Shown: in pieces, positions 23,984 to 32,808 of the stretch
How positions within the stretch are numbered: position 1 is the stretch's first letter
How the letters are laid out: each line of letters begins with the position of its first letter
NCBI GenBank assembly: GCA_036406615.1
Contig: DASXAQ010000023.1
Span: 1-60,361 of the forward strand
Reading direction: 5' to 3'
DNA length: 60,361 nt
DNA from: DASXAQ01 sp036406615
GTDB taxonomy: Bacteria > Actinomycetota > UBA4738
Position numbers and translations under genes: made by a program
Notes under the pieces: generated by a model
Seen by the model: the letters and a program-made list of their open reading frames with translations, nothing else
What the model was told of the DNA's origin: nothing
Databases searched by the model: none

Positions 23984-24379
23984 TCAGGTGCGGATTCGAA
24001 GCCGGGTCTCCGCCCGCGCGAGCGCGCCCCTGGCCTCGGGGTCGTCCGACTCGGCCATCCGCCGCTCGGCCGCCTCCTTGGCCCGCGCGGCGCGTTCGGC
24101 ATCGACCTCGTTCTCGAGCTCGGCCGACTCCGCGAGGATGTCGGCTCGCGTGGAGTCCTCGGCGCCCACCACGTGCAGGAACCCGCCGTGCACGGCGGCG
24201 CGCGTCACCGTCCCCTCGTCCTCGATCCGCAGGATCCCGATGCCGAGCTCGAGCAGCAGCGGCGCGTGGCCGGGCAGGATCCCCACCTCGCCCTCGCTGC
24301 CGCGCGCCATGACGAACGTGGCCTGTCCCGTCCAGACGACGCGCTCGGGGGTGACCAGGCTGACGTCGATCTTGGCCAT
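23984..24379 (-). CDS. atpC: ATP synthase F1 epsilon subunit
   Basis: The 131-residue protein has the N-terminal beta barrel (VSLVTPERVVWTGQ, GEVGILPGHAPLL, GFLHVV) and a C-terminal helical hairpin rich in Ala, Glu and Arg. It couples rotation in the central stalk and can inhibit hydrolysis. It ends the ten-gene atp operon, 3 bases after atpD. Confidence 0.95.
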   Translation of the reverse strand: MAKIDVSLVTPERVVWTGQATFVMARGSEGEVGILPGHAPLLLELGIGILRIEDEGTVTRAAVHGGFLHVVGAEDSTRADILAESAELENEVDAERAARAKEAAERRMAESDDPEARGALARAETRLRIRT

Positions 24380-24382
24380 GGG

Positions 24383-25813
24383 CTACTCGGCCTCCCCCGA
24401 CATGCCCTTGGCCTGCTCGACGGCCTCGTCGATCCCGCCGACCATGTAGAACGCCTGCTCGGGCAGGTGGTCGTACTCGCCCATCGCCAGCGCCTTGAAC
24501 GATGAGATCGTCTCGTCCAGCGGCGTGTACTTGCCGGGGATGCCCGTGAACTGCTCGCCGACGAAGAACGGCTGCGACAGGAACTTCTGGATCTTGCGAG
24601 CCCGGTTGACGATCACCTTGTCGTCCTCGGACAGCTCGTCGACGCCAAGGATCGCGATGATGTCCTGCAGGTCCTTGTAGCGCTGAAGGATCTGCTTCAC
24701 CTGCTGGGCGACCTGGTAGTGCTCCTCGCCGACGTAGCGCGGGTCCAGGATGCGCGATGTGGAGTCCAGCGGGTCGACCGCCGGGTAGATGCCGAGCGCC
24801 ACGATGTCACGCGAGAGCACCGTGCGCGCGTCCAGGAACGCGAACGTCGTGTGCGGCGCCGGGTCGGTGATGTCGTCGGCCGGCACGTAGATCGCCTGCA
24901 GCGACGTGATGGAGTGGCCCCGCGTGGACGTGATCCGCTCCTGCAGCTCCCCCATCTCGTCGGCCAGCGTGGGCTGGTATCCCACGGCCGACGGCATGCG
25001 GCCGAGCAGCGTGGAGACCTCGGACCCGGCTTGCGTGAACCGGAAGATGTTGTCGATGAACACCAGCACGTCCTGGCGCATCTCGTCGCGGAAGTACTCC
25101 GCCATGCTGAGCGCGGCAAGCCCGACCCGAAGGCGCACACCCGGCGGCTCGTCCATCTGGCCGAACACCAGCGCGGTCTTCTCGATGACGCCGGACTCGG
25201 TCATCTCCAGGAACAGGTCGTTGCCCTCGCGCGTTCGCTCCCCCACGCCGGCGAAGACCGAGACGCCGCCGTGCTGCTGGGCCTGACGGCGGATCATCTC
25301 CTGGATGATGACGGTCTTGCCGACTCCGGCACCGCCGAACATCCCGATCTTGCCGCCCTGCACGTAGGGCTCGAGCAGGTCGATCACCTTGATGCCGGTC
25401 TCGAGCATCTGGCTCTTCGGCTCGAGCTCGTCGAACGGCGGCGCTTCGCGGTGGATGGGCCATCGCACGTCGGCCTCCACCGAATCGGTGTCCAGTGGCT
25501 CGCCCAGCACGTTGAACACGTGGCCGAGCGTCGAAGGACCGACCGGCACGCTGATGGGCGCCCCCGTATTGACGACCGGCGCCCCGCGGACCAGGCCGTC
25601 GGTGGGCCGCAACGCGATCGCTCGCACCGCGTTCTCGCCGATGTGCTGGGCGACCTCGCACGTGATCGTGACGGACTCGCCGTCCAGGACGCGATCGACG
25701 GTGAGCGCGTAGTTGATCTCGGGCAGTTCGTCCGGCGGGAACTCCACGTCCACCACCGGGCCGATCACCCGGATGACCCTGCCCGTCGTCCTGCTTCCGT
25801 TCTCCTCAGCCAT
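24383..25813 (-). CDS. atpD: ATP synthase F1 beta subunit
   Basis: The 476-residue catalytic subunit carries the Walker A loop GGAGVGKT, GERTREGNDL with the catalytic Glu, and LVFIDNIFRFTQAGSE with Walker B, plus the DELSEED-equivalent DELSEDDK. It binds and makes ATP at the alpha/beta interface. The ATG at 25813 (MAEENGS) is preferred to an in-frame upstream ATG because AGGAG lies at good distance and the extra 15 residues are not typical of the family. Confidence 0.98.
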   Translation of the reverse strand: MAEENGSRTTGRVIRVIGPVVDVEFPPDELPEINYALTVDRVLDGESVTITCEVAQHIGENAVRAIALRPTDGLVRGAPVVNTGAPISVPVGPSTLGHVFNVLGEPLDTDSVEADVRWPIHREAPPFDELEPKSQMLETGIKVIDLLEPYVQGGKIGMFGGAGVGKTVIIQEMIRRQAQQHGGVSVFAGVGERTREGNDLFLEMTESGVIEKTALVFGQMDEPPGVRLRVGLAALSMAEYFRDEMRQDVLVFIDNIFRFTQAGSEVSTLLGRMPSAVGYQPTLADEMGELQERITSTRGHSITSLQAIYVPADDITDPAPHTTFAFLDARTVLSRDIVALGIYPAVDPLDSTSRILDPRYVGEEHYQVAQQVKQILQRYKDLQDIIAILGVDELSEDDKVIVNRARKIQKFLSQPFFVGEQFTGIPGKYTPLDETISSFKALAMGEYDHLPEQAFYMVGGIDEAVEQAKGMSGEAE

Positions 25814-25879
25814 CTGCTCGCTCCTGATCCTTCGCTCGCTCGTTGCGTCCGTCGCCATGCAAGCGGCCGCCGGCCCGCG

Positions 25880-26764
25880 TCACGCGTCTCGCCCGGCCAT
25901 CGCCTCCGCGCCGCCGACGACCTCCATGATCTCCTGGGTGATCTCCGCCTGGCGCGCCTGGTTCGCCACGCGCGTGTACACCTTGATCAGCTCCTCCGCG
26001 TTGCTGGTCGCCGCGCTCATCGCGCGCCGCCGGGCCGCCTGTTCGGAAGCCGCCGACTCCAACATCGACGAGTACACCCGCTCCTCCACGTAGCGGGGCA
26101 GGAGCTTTGCCAGCAGCGCCTCGGGTCCAGGTTCGAACAGGTACAGGGGCAGCGCCTGCACCGGTCCTTGCACCTCGACGAACTCGAGCGGGACGAACCG
26201 CCGCGCCACCGGACGCTGCGTGAGGACGCTCTGAAAGTCCGTGTACACCCCGTGGATCTCGTCCACCTCGCCGGCCACGAACGCGCGGATCAGCTCCTCG
26301 CCGAGCGTCCGAGCATCCTCGTACGTCGGCTGCTCGGAGAATCCCGTCCACGATCCGGCGATCGGCCGGTCGCGGAAGCGAAAGTAGGACAGCCCCTTTC
26401 GGCCCGTCACGTACAAGCGAGGCTCGACGCCGTCTAAGCGCAGCTTCGCGAACAGCTCCTCGGCGGTCCGCAGAGCGTTCGAGTTGTATCCGCCGCAGAG
26501 CCCGCGGTCCGACGTCACCACGAACACGGCCGCCGCGCGGCGCTCCGGGCGCTGCTCCAACAGATCATGGGCCAGGTCGCTCTCTCGGCTGGTCACCGCG
26601 GACAGGATGCCGGTGATCAGCTCCGCGTACGGCCGGGACTGGCGTACGCGCTGCTGGGCGCGCACGATGCGCGATGCGGAGATCAGCTCCATCGCGCGCG
26701 TGATCCGCATGGTCGACTGGACCGAACGGATCCGTCGCCGGGTCTGCCGAAGCTTGGCTCCCAT
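25880..26764 (-). CDS. atpG: ATP synthase F1 gamma subunit
   Basis: The 294-residue rotor-shaft protein has the conserved N-terminal helix MGAKLRQTRRRIRSVQSTMRITRAMELIS in two overlapping blocks, the SDRGLCGGYN motif near residue 85, and the C-terminal helix ending QARQAEITQEIMEVVGGAEAM. Length is normal. It follows atpA by 6 bases. Confidence 0.97.
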   Translation of the reverse strand: MGAKLRQTRRRIRSVQSTMRITRAMELISASRIVRAQQRVRQSRPYAELITGILSAVTSRESDLAHDLLEQRPERRAAAVFVVTSDRGLCGGYNSNALRTAEELFAKLRLDGVEPRLYVTGRKGLSYFRFRDRPIAGSWTGFSEQPTYEDARTLGEELIRAFVAGEVDEIHGVYTDFQSVLTQRPVARRFVPLEFVEVQGPVQALPLYLFEPGPEALLAKLLPRYVEERVYSSMLESAASEQAARRRAMSAATSNAEELIKVYTRVANQARQAEITQEIMEVVGGAEAMAGRDA

Positions 26765-26770
26765 CGGCCC

Positions 26771-28459
26771 CTACGGCGCCCCGGTCGAGCCCTGCCCCGC
26801 GGGGCCGGCCTTGGCTTCGAACTCCTCGGTCGTGGGACGGCGGAACTTCTTCAGGCGCTCCTGTTCCTCGGACTCGAGCGCGGCGGCCTCGGCCTCCTTC
26901 GGCGGCAGCGCGGGGCCGGATGACTGGAACCGCTCCTTGAACGCGCGGACGGCCGCAGCGAGCTCAGCCAGCGCCTCGTCGGACAGGTCTCCGCTCGCGC
27001 GGATGCCCTCGAGCATCGACGCGTGTTCGCGCTGGACGAACGCGATGAACTCCTCCTCGAAGCGCTTGGCGTCGGCCACCGGGAAGTCGTCCAGGTGCCC
27101 GTTCGTGACGGCCCAGATCGCGACGACCTGGCGCTCCACCGGCACGGGCTGGTACTGCGGCTGCTTGAGGATCTCGACGACGCGCGCGCCGCGGTCCAGC
27201 TGCGCCTGCGAGGCCTTGTCCAGCTCGGTCCCCAGCTGGGCGAACGCCTCGAGCGCGCGGAACTGCGCCAGGTCCAGGCGAAGGCGGCCGGCGACCTGTT
27301 TCATCGCCTTGATCTGCGCGTTGCCACCGACGCGAGACACGGAGATGCCGACGTTGATGGCGGGGCGCACGCCGGCGTTGAACAGGTCCGGCTCCAGGTA
27401 GATCTGCCCGTCGGTGATGGAGATGACGTTCGTCGGGATGAACGCCGAGACGTCGTTGCCCTTCGTCTCCACGATCGGCAGCCCCGTCAGCGAGCCGGCG
27501 CCGAGGTCGTCGGACAGCTTCGCGCAGCGCTCCAACAGCCGCGAGTGCAGGTAGAAGACATCGCCCGGATAGGCCTCGCGCCCGGCGGGACGCCGGAGCA
27601 GGAGCGAGATGGCGCGGTACGCGTCGGCCTGCTTCGACAGGTCGTCGAACACGATCAGCGCGTGCTCGCCCTGGTACATCCAGTGTTGCCCGAGGGCGGA
27701 ACCCGCGTACGGGGCGATGTACTTGAACGCGGCCGGGTACGAGGCCGACGCGTCGATCACGACGGTGTACTCCATGGCGCCGTTTTCTTCCAGGGCCTCG
27801 ACGACCTCGCGCACGGTCGAACCCTTCTGGCCGATCGCCACGTAGACGCACTTGACCCGGAGCCTCGCGTCGCCGCTCGCCCACACCTCGCGCTGGTTGA
27901 TGATCGCGTCGACGGCCACGGCGGTCTTGCCCGTCTGCCGGTCGCCGATGATCAGCTGGCGCTGGCCGCGCCCGATGGCGGTCATGGCGTCGATGGCCTT
28001 CACGCCCGTGTACAGCGGCTCCTTTACCGGCTGGCGCTGCACGACCGAGGGCGCCTGCACCTCCAGGGGCCGCGACTCATCGGAGACGACCTCGCCCCGG
28101 CCGTCCACGGGGCGGCCGAGCGGGTCGACGACTCGTCCCAGGAACCCGTCCCCGACGGGGACCGAAAGGATGCGCCCCGTGCGCTTGACCTCGTTTCCCT
28201 CCTCGATGCCGGACGCCTCGCCCAGGATCACGCAGCCGATCTCGCGATCGTCCAGGTTGAAGGCGATCCCCAGGATCCCGCCGGGAAACTCCAGCAGCTC
28301 GTTCGCCATCGCGCCGGGAAGCCCTTCCACCAGCGCGATGCCATCGCCGGTCGACACCACCTGCCCGACCTCTTCCCGCGTGAGCTCGGGACGGAAGGAC
28401 TCGACGTGCTTTCGAAGCGCCGCCGTGATGTCCTCCGGCCTGATCGTCAGCTCAGCCAC
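26771..28459 (-). CDS. atpA: ATP synthase F1 alpha subunit with C-terminal extension
   Basis: The 562-residue subunit has a P-loop GDRQTGKT near residue 172 and the usual noncatalytic nucleotide site. It is about 50 residues longer than the E. coli protein. The extra part is a charged C-terminal tail after the ERFQSS segment, rich in Glu, Lys and Pro and ending GQGSTGAP. Mycobacterial alpha subunits have a tail of similar size that suppresses ATP hydrolysis; by analogy this one may do so, though the sequences need comparison. Confidence 0.97.
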   Translation of the reverse strand: MAELTIRPEDITAALRKHVESFRPELTREEVGQVVSTGDGIALVEGLPGAMANELLEFPGGILGIAFNLDDREIGCVILGEASGIEEGNEVKRTGRILSVPVGDGFLGRVVDPLGRPVDGRGEVVSDESRPLEVQAPSVVQRQPVKEPLYTGVKAIDAMTAIGRGQRQLIIGDRQTGKTAVAVDAIINQREVWASGDARLRVKCVYVAIGQKGSTVREVVEALEENGAMEYTVVIDASASYPAAFKYIAPYAGSALGQHWMYQGEHALIVFDDLSKQADAYRAISLLLRRPAGREAYPGDVFYLHSRLLERCAKLSDDLGAGSLTGLPIVETKGNDVSAFIPTNVISITDGQIYLEPDLFNAGVRPAINVGISVSRVGGNAQIKAMKQVAGRLRLDLAQFRALEAFAQLGTELDKASQAQLDRGARVVEILKQPQYQPVPVERQVVAIWAVTNGHLDDFPVADAKRFEEEFIAFVQREHASMLEGIRASGDLSDEALAELAAAVRAFKERFQSSGPALPPKEAEAAALESEEQERLKKFRRPTTEEFEAKAGPAGQGSTGAP

Positions 28460-28486
28460 CGCACCATCCTCCTCACCATCGAGCCG

Positions 28487-29296
28487 CTACGCCGCGCCGA
28501 GGCGCTCGCGCGCGAGCTCGAGCTGTCGTTTCACGCTTCCGTCGAACACCTCGTCGCCGATCCGGATCGACAGGGAACCGACGACATCCGGGTCCAGGAT
28601 CTCCTCGAGGCTCACCGCGCTCCCAATGGCGCGTGACAGCGCGTCGGACAGGGATCGCCGGCGCGCCGCGTCAAGCGCGATCGCGGTCCGAACCTCGGCC
28701 ACCAGTTCGCCGCGACGCACGGCCGCCAGGCCAACGAGCTCGCCGAGGGTGCGGGCCAGGTCTCGCGAGTGGCCCGCCTCCATCGTCAGGCGGACCAGGC
28801 GAACGGTCGTCGGCGCGGCGCGGTCCTCGAGCAGATCGCTCACGGCGGCGACCTTCGCCTCGTCCGGCACCCGCGGGTCCGAGAGAGCCATCTGCAGCTC
28901 GGCCGACCCCTCAACGGCCGTCTTCAGCCGGAACAGCTCGTCCTGTACCCGGCCGAGCTCGCCGTCGGCGTCGGCCTGAGCGAAGGCGGCATCCGCGGCA
29001 AGTTCCTCCAGCAGACCGACCAACTCGCGGTCCTGCACGCGCTGCAGCTCGGCCGTCGTCCCCACCAACGTCGCGGCCGGGGCGCTCACGCTGTCCCCAA
29101 GGACGTCCCCCAGCAACGCCCGCCGCACCTGCGGCGGGATGCCGGGATCGCCCAGCGCCCGGCGCAGCCGGTGCTCGCGCGCCAGCAGCCCCGCGACCGC
29201 GAACAGGTCGTCCGGGAGGCGGCGAAGGTCCGTCTCTTCCGCTTCCGCAAGGATGCGGGAAGCCGCCTCGCGGAGCGCGCGGTTGGCCCTGCTCAC
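28487..29296 (-). CDS. atpH: ATP synthase delta subunit (long actinobacterial form)
   Basis: The 269-residue protein is much longer than the roughly 180-residue E. coli delta but matches the about 270-residue form of Streptomyces. The C-terminal part contains the family signature (VRTAIALDAARRRSLSDAL, DPDVVGSLSIRIGDEVFDGSV). It joins the peripheral stalk to the top of F1. The start is GTG in the atpF stop codon (GTGA 29293-29296). Confidence 0.93.
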   Translation of the reverse strand: MSRANRALREAASRILAEAEETDLRRLPDDLFAVAGLLAREHRLRRALGDPGIPPQVRRALLGDVLGDSVSAPAATLVGTTAELQRVQDRELVGLLEELAADAAFAQADADGELGRVQDELFRLKTAVEGSAELQMALSDPRVPDEAKVAAVSDLLEDRAAPTTVRLVRLTMEAGHSRDLARTLGELVGLAAVRRGELVAEVRTAIALDAARRRSLSDALSRAIGSAVSLEEILDPDVVGSLSIRIGDEVFDGSVKRQLELARERLGAA

Positions 29297-29862
29297 CGCC
29301 CGGTTCCCCCTCCAGCGCCATCGCCATCGCCCGAAGCGCCCGCCAGCTCCTCGATGTACCGGTCCACCAGGCCGAGTTGCCGGTCGCGGTCCAACGAGTC
29401 GCCGATCATCCGCCCCGCGAGGTCGACCGCGAGGTTCCCGACCTCGCTTCGCACATCGGCGATCGCGCGATCGCGCTCGGCCGCGATCTCGTCCTGCGCG
29501 CGCGCGAGGATGCGGTTCGACTCAGTCTCGGCTCGCGCCTGCAGCTCGCGGCGGATCTCCTCCCCCCGCCGCTTGGCGTCCTCGATGATCCGGTTCGATT
29601 CCGCGTGAGCGCTGGCCAGCTGGGCCCGGTAGTCCTCCATCAGCTGCGAGGCCGCATCCCGGTCGCGCTCGGCCTGGTCGATATCGCCCCGGATTTTCTC
29701 CGTGCGAGCTCGAAGCGCTTCCGCGGCAGGCGGAAACGCGAACTTGGCCAGCAGCGCGAACACGATGAGGAACGCGATCGAGCCCCAGATCAGCTCGCTC
29801 GCCGAGGGCAGGATCGGGTTCTTCTCCTCGGCCGCCAGCAGGGTGGCGATCAGGATCGGCAA
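29293..29862 (-). CDS. atpF: ATP synthase F0 b subunit
   Basis: The 189-residue protein has one N-terminal transmembrane helix (about residues 24-44) and a long charged coiled coil of Arg/Glu/Ala heptads, as expected for the peripheral stalk. The end is a Gly/Asp-rich tail. It is 10 bases after atpE and overlaps atpH by four bases. Confidence 0.94.
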   Translation of the reverse strand: MPILIATLLAAEEKNPILPSASELIWGSIAFLIVFALLAKFAFPPAAEALRARTEKIRGDIDQAERDRDAASQLMEDYRAQLASAHAESNRIIEDAKRRGEEIRRELQARAETESNRILARAQDEIAAERDRAIADVRSEVGNLAVDLAGRMIGDSLDRDRQLGLVDRYIEELAGASGDGDGAGGGTGR

Positions 29863-29872
29863 CGCCGCCTCC

Positions 29873-30118
29873 TCACTTTGCGATGAAGGCCAGCACGAAC
29901 CCGAACAGAGCCAGCGCTTCGACGAAGCCGATGCCGATGAACATGTTGGTGCGGATCATGGCGGCGGCCTCGGGCTGACGGGCCATGGACTCCACGGCCT
30001 TCCCCACCAGGAACCCAATGCCCAGGCCCGGACCAATGGCCGCGATGCCATATCCGACGACGGACGTGGACGCCACGGCCAGCAGGCCGGCCGACAGCAT
30101 CCCGATGACGTCACCCAT
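29873..30118 (-). CDS. atpE: ATP synthase F0 c subunit (proton type)
   Basis: The 81-residue double-helix hairpin has the polar loop RQPE (residues 47-50) and the ion-binding carboxylate Glu67 in the second helix (FVEALALF). The residues that coordinate sodium in Na+ types are not evident, so protons are the likely coupling ion. Oligomers of this subunit form the rotor ring in the membrane. Confidence 0.97.
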   Translation of the reverse strand: MGDVIGMLSAGLLAVASTSVVGYGIAAIGPGLGIGFLVGKAVESMARQPEAAAMIRTNMFIGIGFVEALALFGFVLAFIAK

Positions 30119-30136
30119 TCGTTGCTCCCTCCTCTG

Positions 30137-30937
30137 TCAGTGCTCGGAGCTCAGTGCCCCTGCCAGGTACACGGCGGTCAGGATGGTGAAGATGTAGGCC
30201 TGGAGCGCGGCCACGAACAGCTCGAACGCGACCAGGGCCGTCCCCAGCGCGAACGACGCCGCGGCGAAGAGCGCGGTGATGGACGGTTGCAGCAGGTACG
30301 CGGTCCCCAGGAAGAAGATCGTGAGCAGCAGGTGCCCGGCGATCATGTTGGCCAGCAAGCGGACCGACAAGGTGACCGGCCGCACGAGGATCGTCGACAC
30401 GAATTCGATCGGCGTGACCAGGATGTACATCGGCCACGGGACGCCCGCCGGGAACAGCACCATCTTGCTGTAGCCGCCCCACCCGTGCCGGCGGATGCCG
30501 ACCGCGTTGAACAGCACCCACGTCATCATCGCCAGGAAGATGGGGATGGCCATGTGCGAGTTCACCGGGAACTGCAGCCCTGGGATGATCCCGAACACGT
30601 TGCCGACGAACACGAAGAACATCACGGTCGTCAGGTAGGGCACGAAGCCGAGGCCCTCGTGTCCGATGACCTCCAGGACGATGGCGTTTCGAACGAAGTC
30701 GACCACCACTTCCATGAAGTTCTGCAACCCGGTTGGAATCATCTGCGGGTTGCGGAAGGCGATCAGGAACAGGACTAGCACCACGGCGCCGGCCAGCAGG
30801 ATCAGCAGCACCTCCCGGTTCACGCACAGCCCGAACCCGAAGATCTTCCAGTTGGGAGTGAGGCACGGCCACTGGAAATCCTCGATCGTCGGGGTCTTGA
30901 AGCCCGGCCGGGCCGCGGCCAGCAGGGCACCGGTCAC
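30137..30937 (-). CDS. atpB: ATP synthase F0 a subunit
   Basis: The 266-residue membrane protein has about six helices and the essential Arg in LSVRLLANMIAGH. It forms the two half-channels for protons beside the c ring. It starts with GTG in the atpI stop codon (GTGA 30934-30937). Confidence 0.96.
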   Translation of the reverse strand: MTGALLAAARPGFKTPTIEDFQWPCLTPNWKIFGFGLCVNREVLLILLAGAVVLVLFLIAFRNPQMIPTGLQNFMEVVVDFVRNAIVLEVIGHEGLGFVPYLTTVMFFVFVGNVFGIIPGLQFPVNSHMAIPIFLAMMTWVLFNAVGIRRHGWGGYSKMVLFPAGVPWPMYILVTPIEFVSTILVRPVTLSVRLLANMIAGHLLLTIFFLGTAYLLQPSITALFAAASFALGTALVAFELFVAALQAYIFTILTAVYLAGALSSEH

Positions 30938-31368
30938 GAGCCGCTCCGGCCCGCTGGGGCGGAGTCGCGCGGCTCGATGACCAGATGGGTCGAACGCGAG
31001 ACCACGATCGCCTCGTAGACGAACAGCAGCAGCGTCGCCGGCGCGACGGCCAAGCCGAACGCTGCTGCCGAGAACCAGGACATCGTCGACAGCAAGAACA
31101 TCAGCCCGATGATGATCCCCAGGCGCACGATGAACCCACCAAGGACCACGAGCTGAACCATCGGGAGGGATTCACCCGCCGCCCAGCCAAGGGCGACGGC
31201 AGCCGCGCAGAAGTTGGCCACCGCGACGAGCACGCCGAGGGCCGCCGACCAGGCTTCGTTCGAGCCGGCGAACACGTATCCGAAGACGAAGGCGAGCGCG
31301 GTGGCGGCCAGCCCGGGCACAACGGCCCGCGCCACCATGTCGCGCTCAACCCCGACGATCTTTGCCAT
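30934..31368 (-). CDS. atpI: ATP synthase-associated membrane protein (AtpI-like)
   Basis: This 144-residue protein has four hydrophobic helices (about 17-35, 40-62, 70-95 and 100-122) and a short hydrophilic tail. Position between atpZ and atpB, length and topology fit the ATP synthase I chain, which helps assemble the c ring or carries Mg2+. The sequence is poorly conserved in this family, so the name rests on context and topology. It overlaps atpZ by 23 bases. Confidence 0.72.
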   Translation of the reverse strand: MAKIVGVERDMVARAVVPGLAATALAFVFGYVFAGSNEAWSAALGVLVAVANFCAAAVALGWAAGESLPMVQLVVLGGFIVRLGIIIGLMFLLSTMSWFSAAAFGLAVAPATLLLFVYEAIVVSRSTHLVIEPRDSAPAGRSGS

Positions 31369-31561
31369 AGCGCACGATTACGAGATACATGGCCGCGGCG
31401 AAACCCACGATCAGGCCGATGGGCAGGAACACTCCCGTCGTTCCGGCCATGCGATCGATCAGATAGCCGACGCCTCCCCAAACCAGCACGCCCGCAACCA
31501 GCGTTCCAATCACGGACCAGGCGATACCGGAGTCGTCTCCGCGGTCCGGATCTCCGGCCAT
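31346..31561 (-). CDS. atpZ: AtpZ-like F0 accessory protein
   Basis: The 71-residue product has two transmembrane helices (about 13-32 and 45-63) connected by GYLIDRMAGTTGVFLPIG, the signature of the AtpZ/AtpI_2 family. It is the first gene of the atp operon. The ATG at 31561 follows an extended -10 promoter by 10 bases. Confidence 0.85.
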   Translation of the reverse strand: MAGDPDRGDDSGIAWSVIGTLVAGVLVWGGVGYLIDRMAGTTGVFLPIGLIVGFAAAMYLVIVRYGKDRRG

Positions 31562-31571
31562 GGGCGCGGGG

Positions 31572-31580
31572 AGTATATCA
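31572..31580 (-). promoter_or_regulatory. extended -10 promoter of the atp operon
   Basis: On the minus strand TGATATACT combines a TGn extension with a TATACT hexamer, in an otherwise very GC-rich stretch between wecA and atpZ. It ends 10 bases before the ATG of atpZ, so the transcript would have almost no leader. No good -35 box is present, as expected when the -10 is extended. Confidence 0.6.
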
Positions 31581-31608
31581 ACCCGGGCGCAGCGCCCCCG
31601 ATCGACGG

Positions 31609-32805
31609 TCAGGCGGCGCCGGCCGGAGACGAGGGCTCGGACGGGGCGACGTCGCCGGCCGGCCGCGGACGGGGCTTCGCGGCCTGAGCCGCGGCTGCGG
31701 CCCGCCCCTCGCGCGAGATCCGAACGGCCCGCCACACGCGCGGAGCGACCGTGACGACGATGACGAGGGCCGCGAACGACAGCACCGCGGAGGCGGTTCG
31801 GCGGCTTCCCACGAACGTGATGGCCAGCGCGCACCCGGCCAGGACCGCCGACCACAGGTACATCATCAGGACGGCCTGGCGGTCGGAGTGCCCGATCTCG
31901 CGAAGCTGGTGGTGGATGTGTTGCTTGTCCGGGGCGAACACCGCCCGCCCCCGGCGCAGCCGCCGCACGATCGCCAGCGCGACGTCCACCAGGGGCACGA
32001 CCAGGACCAACACCGGAATCAGCACCGGGATGGAGAACGCCGCGATGTCGTGGCCGGTCGGCTGTCCGGTGCGGCCGATCCCGGAGATGGTCGCTGCCGC
32101 GAGCAGCAAGCCCAGCAGCATGCTGCCCGTGTCGCCCATCAGGATCTTCGCCGGCGAGAAGTTGAACGGCAGGAACCCGACCGCCGCCCCGGCCGTCACC
32201 GCCGACAGGATGGCCGCCGTCGACTGGGGCTGCCCGAACACGTCGGGCACGCGATACGCGTAGACGAAGAAGGCGGCCGCCGCGATCGCCACGATGCCGG
32301 CAGCCAGGCCGTCCAGGCCGTCGATGAGGTTGACCGCGTTGACCACGATCAGCACCCACAGAACGGTGAGCGGAACCGCAAGGTCCGAGCCCAGCGAGAT
32401 CACGCCCTGGCTCGGGAACCAGAACACGAGCAGCGCGACGCCGTTCAGGATCAGGATCCCTGCCGCGAACACCTGCCCGGCGACCTTGGCGGGTGCGGAG
32501 AGCGTTCTCAGGTCGTCGACCGCGCCCACGATGGCGATCGCGACCGCGGCCAGCGCGGCCCCCTGCAGCTCGGACGAGAAGCGGAACGCCGGCCGCAGCG
32601 ACGGAGCGAACCAGGCCGCGACCAGGCCGGCGGTGACCCCGAGGAGCATCGCGAGGCCGCCCATCGTCGGCAGCGGCCGGGTGTGGATCTTGCGCTCGGA
32701 GGGAACGTCGATCGCCTTGACCCGGATCGCGAGCTTGCGCACCAGCGGCGTCGCCACCACGACCACACCGGCCGTGACGGCGAAGACGCCGAGGTACGCG
32801 CCCAT
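31609..32805 (-). CDS. wecA: undecaprenyl-phosphate GlcNAc-1-phosphate transferase (WecA/MraY family)
   Basis: The 398-residue protein has about eleven transmembrane helices. Family motifs are GGLAMLLGV, GAVDDLRTL with the catalytic DD, NLIDGLDGLAAG, FNFSPAKILMGDTGS and the loop HIHHQLREIGHSDRQ. The last is typical of the WecA/TagO group, not MraY. It attaches a sugar phosphate to the lipid carrier that starts cell-wall linker polymers (arabinogalactan in mycobacteria). Location directly before atp genes matches mycobacteria. An Ala/Pro-rich cytosolic tail ends the protein. Confidence 0.9.
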   Translation of the reverse strand: MGAYLGVFAVTAGVVVVATPLVRKLAIRVKAIDVPSERKIHTRPLPTMGGLAMLLGVTAGLVAAWFAPSLRPAFRFSSELQGAALAAVAIAIVGAVDDLRTLSAPAKVAGQVFAAGILILNGVALLVFWFPSQGVISLGSDLAVPLTVLWVLIVVNAVNLIDGLDGLAAGIVAIAAAAFFVYAYRVPDVFGQPQSTAAILSAVTAGAAVGFLPFNFSPAKILMGDTGSMLLGLLLAAATISGIGRTGQPTGHDIAAFSIPVLIPVLVLVVPLVDVALAIVRRLRRGRAVFAPDKQHIHHQLREIGHSDRQAVLMMYLWSAVLAGCALAITFVGSRRTASAVLSFAALVIVVTVAPRVWRAVRISREGRAAAAAQAAKPRPRPAGDVAPSEPSSPAGAA

Positions 32806-32808
32806 CGG

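Noticed and set aside
22413..24449. A long open frame on the plus strand opposite murA and the ATP synthase epsilon gene.
   Set aside because: It is a shadow created by high GC in the third codon position of the real minus-strand genes; the composition (runs of Arg, Gly and His) is not protein-like.
24383..25858. Start of the beta subunit at the upstream ATG at 25858.
   Set aside because: The extra 15 residues are polar and not typical of the family, and AGGAG is placed for the ATG at 25813.
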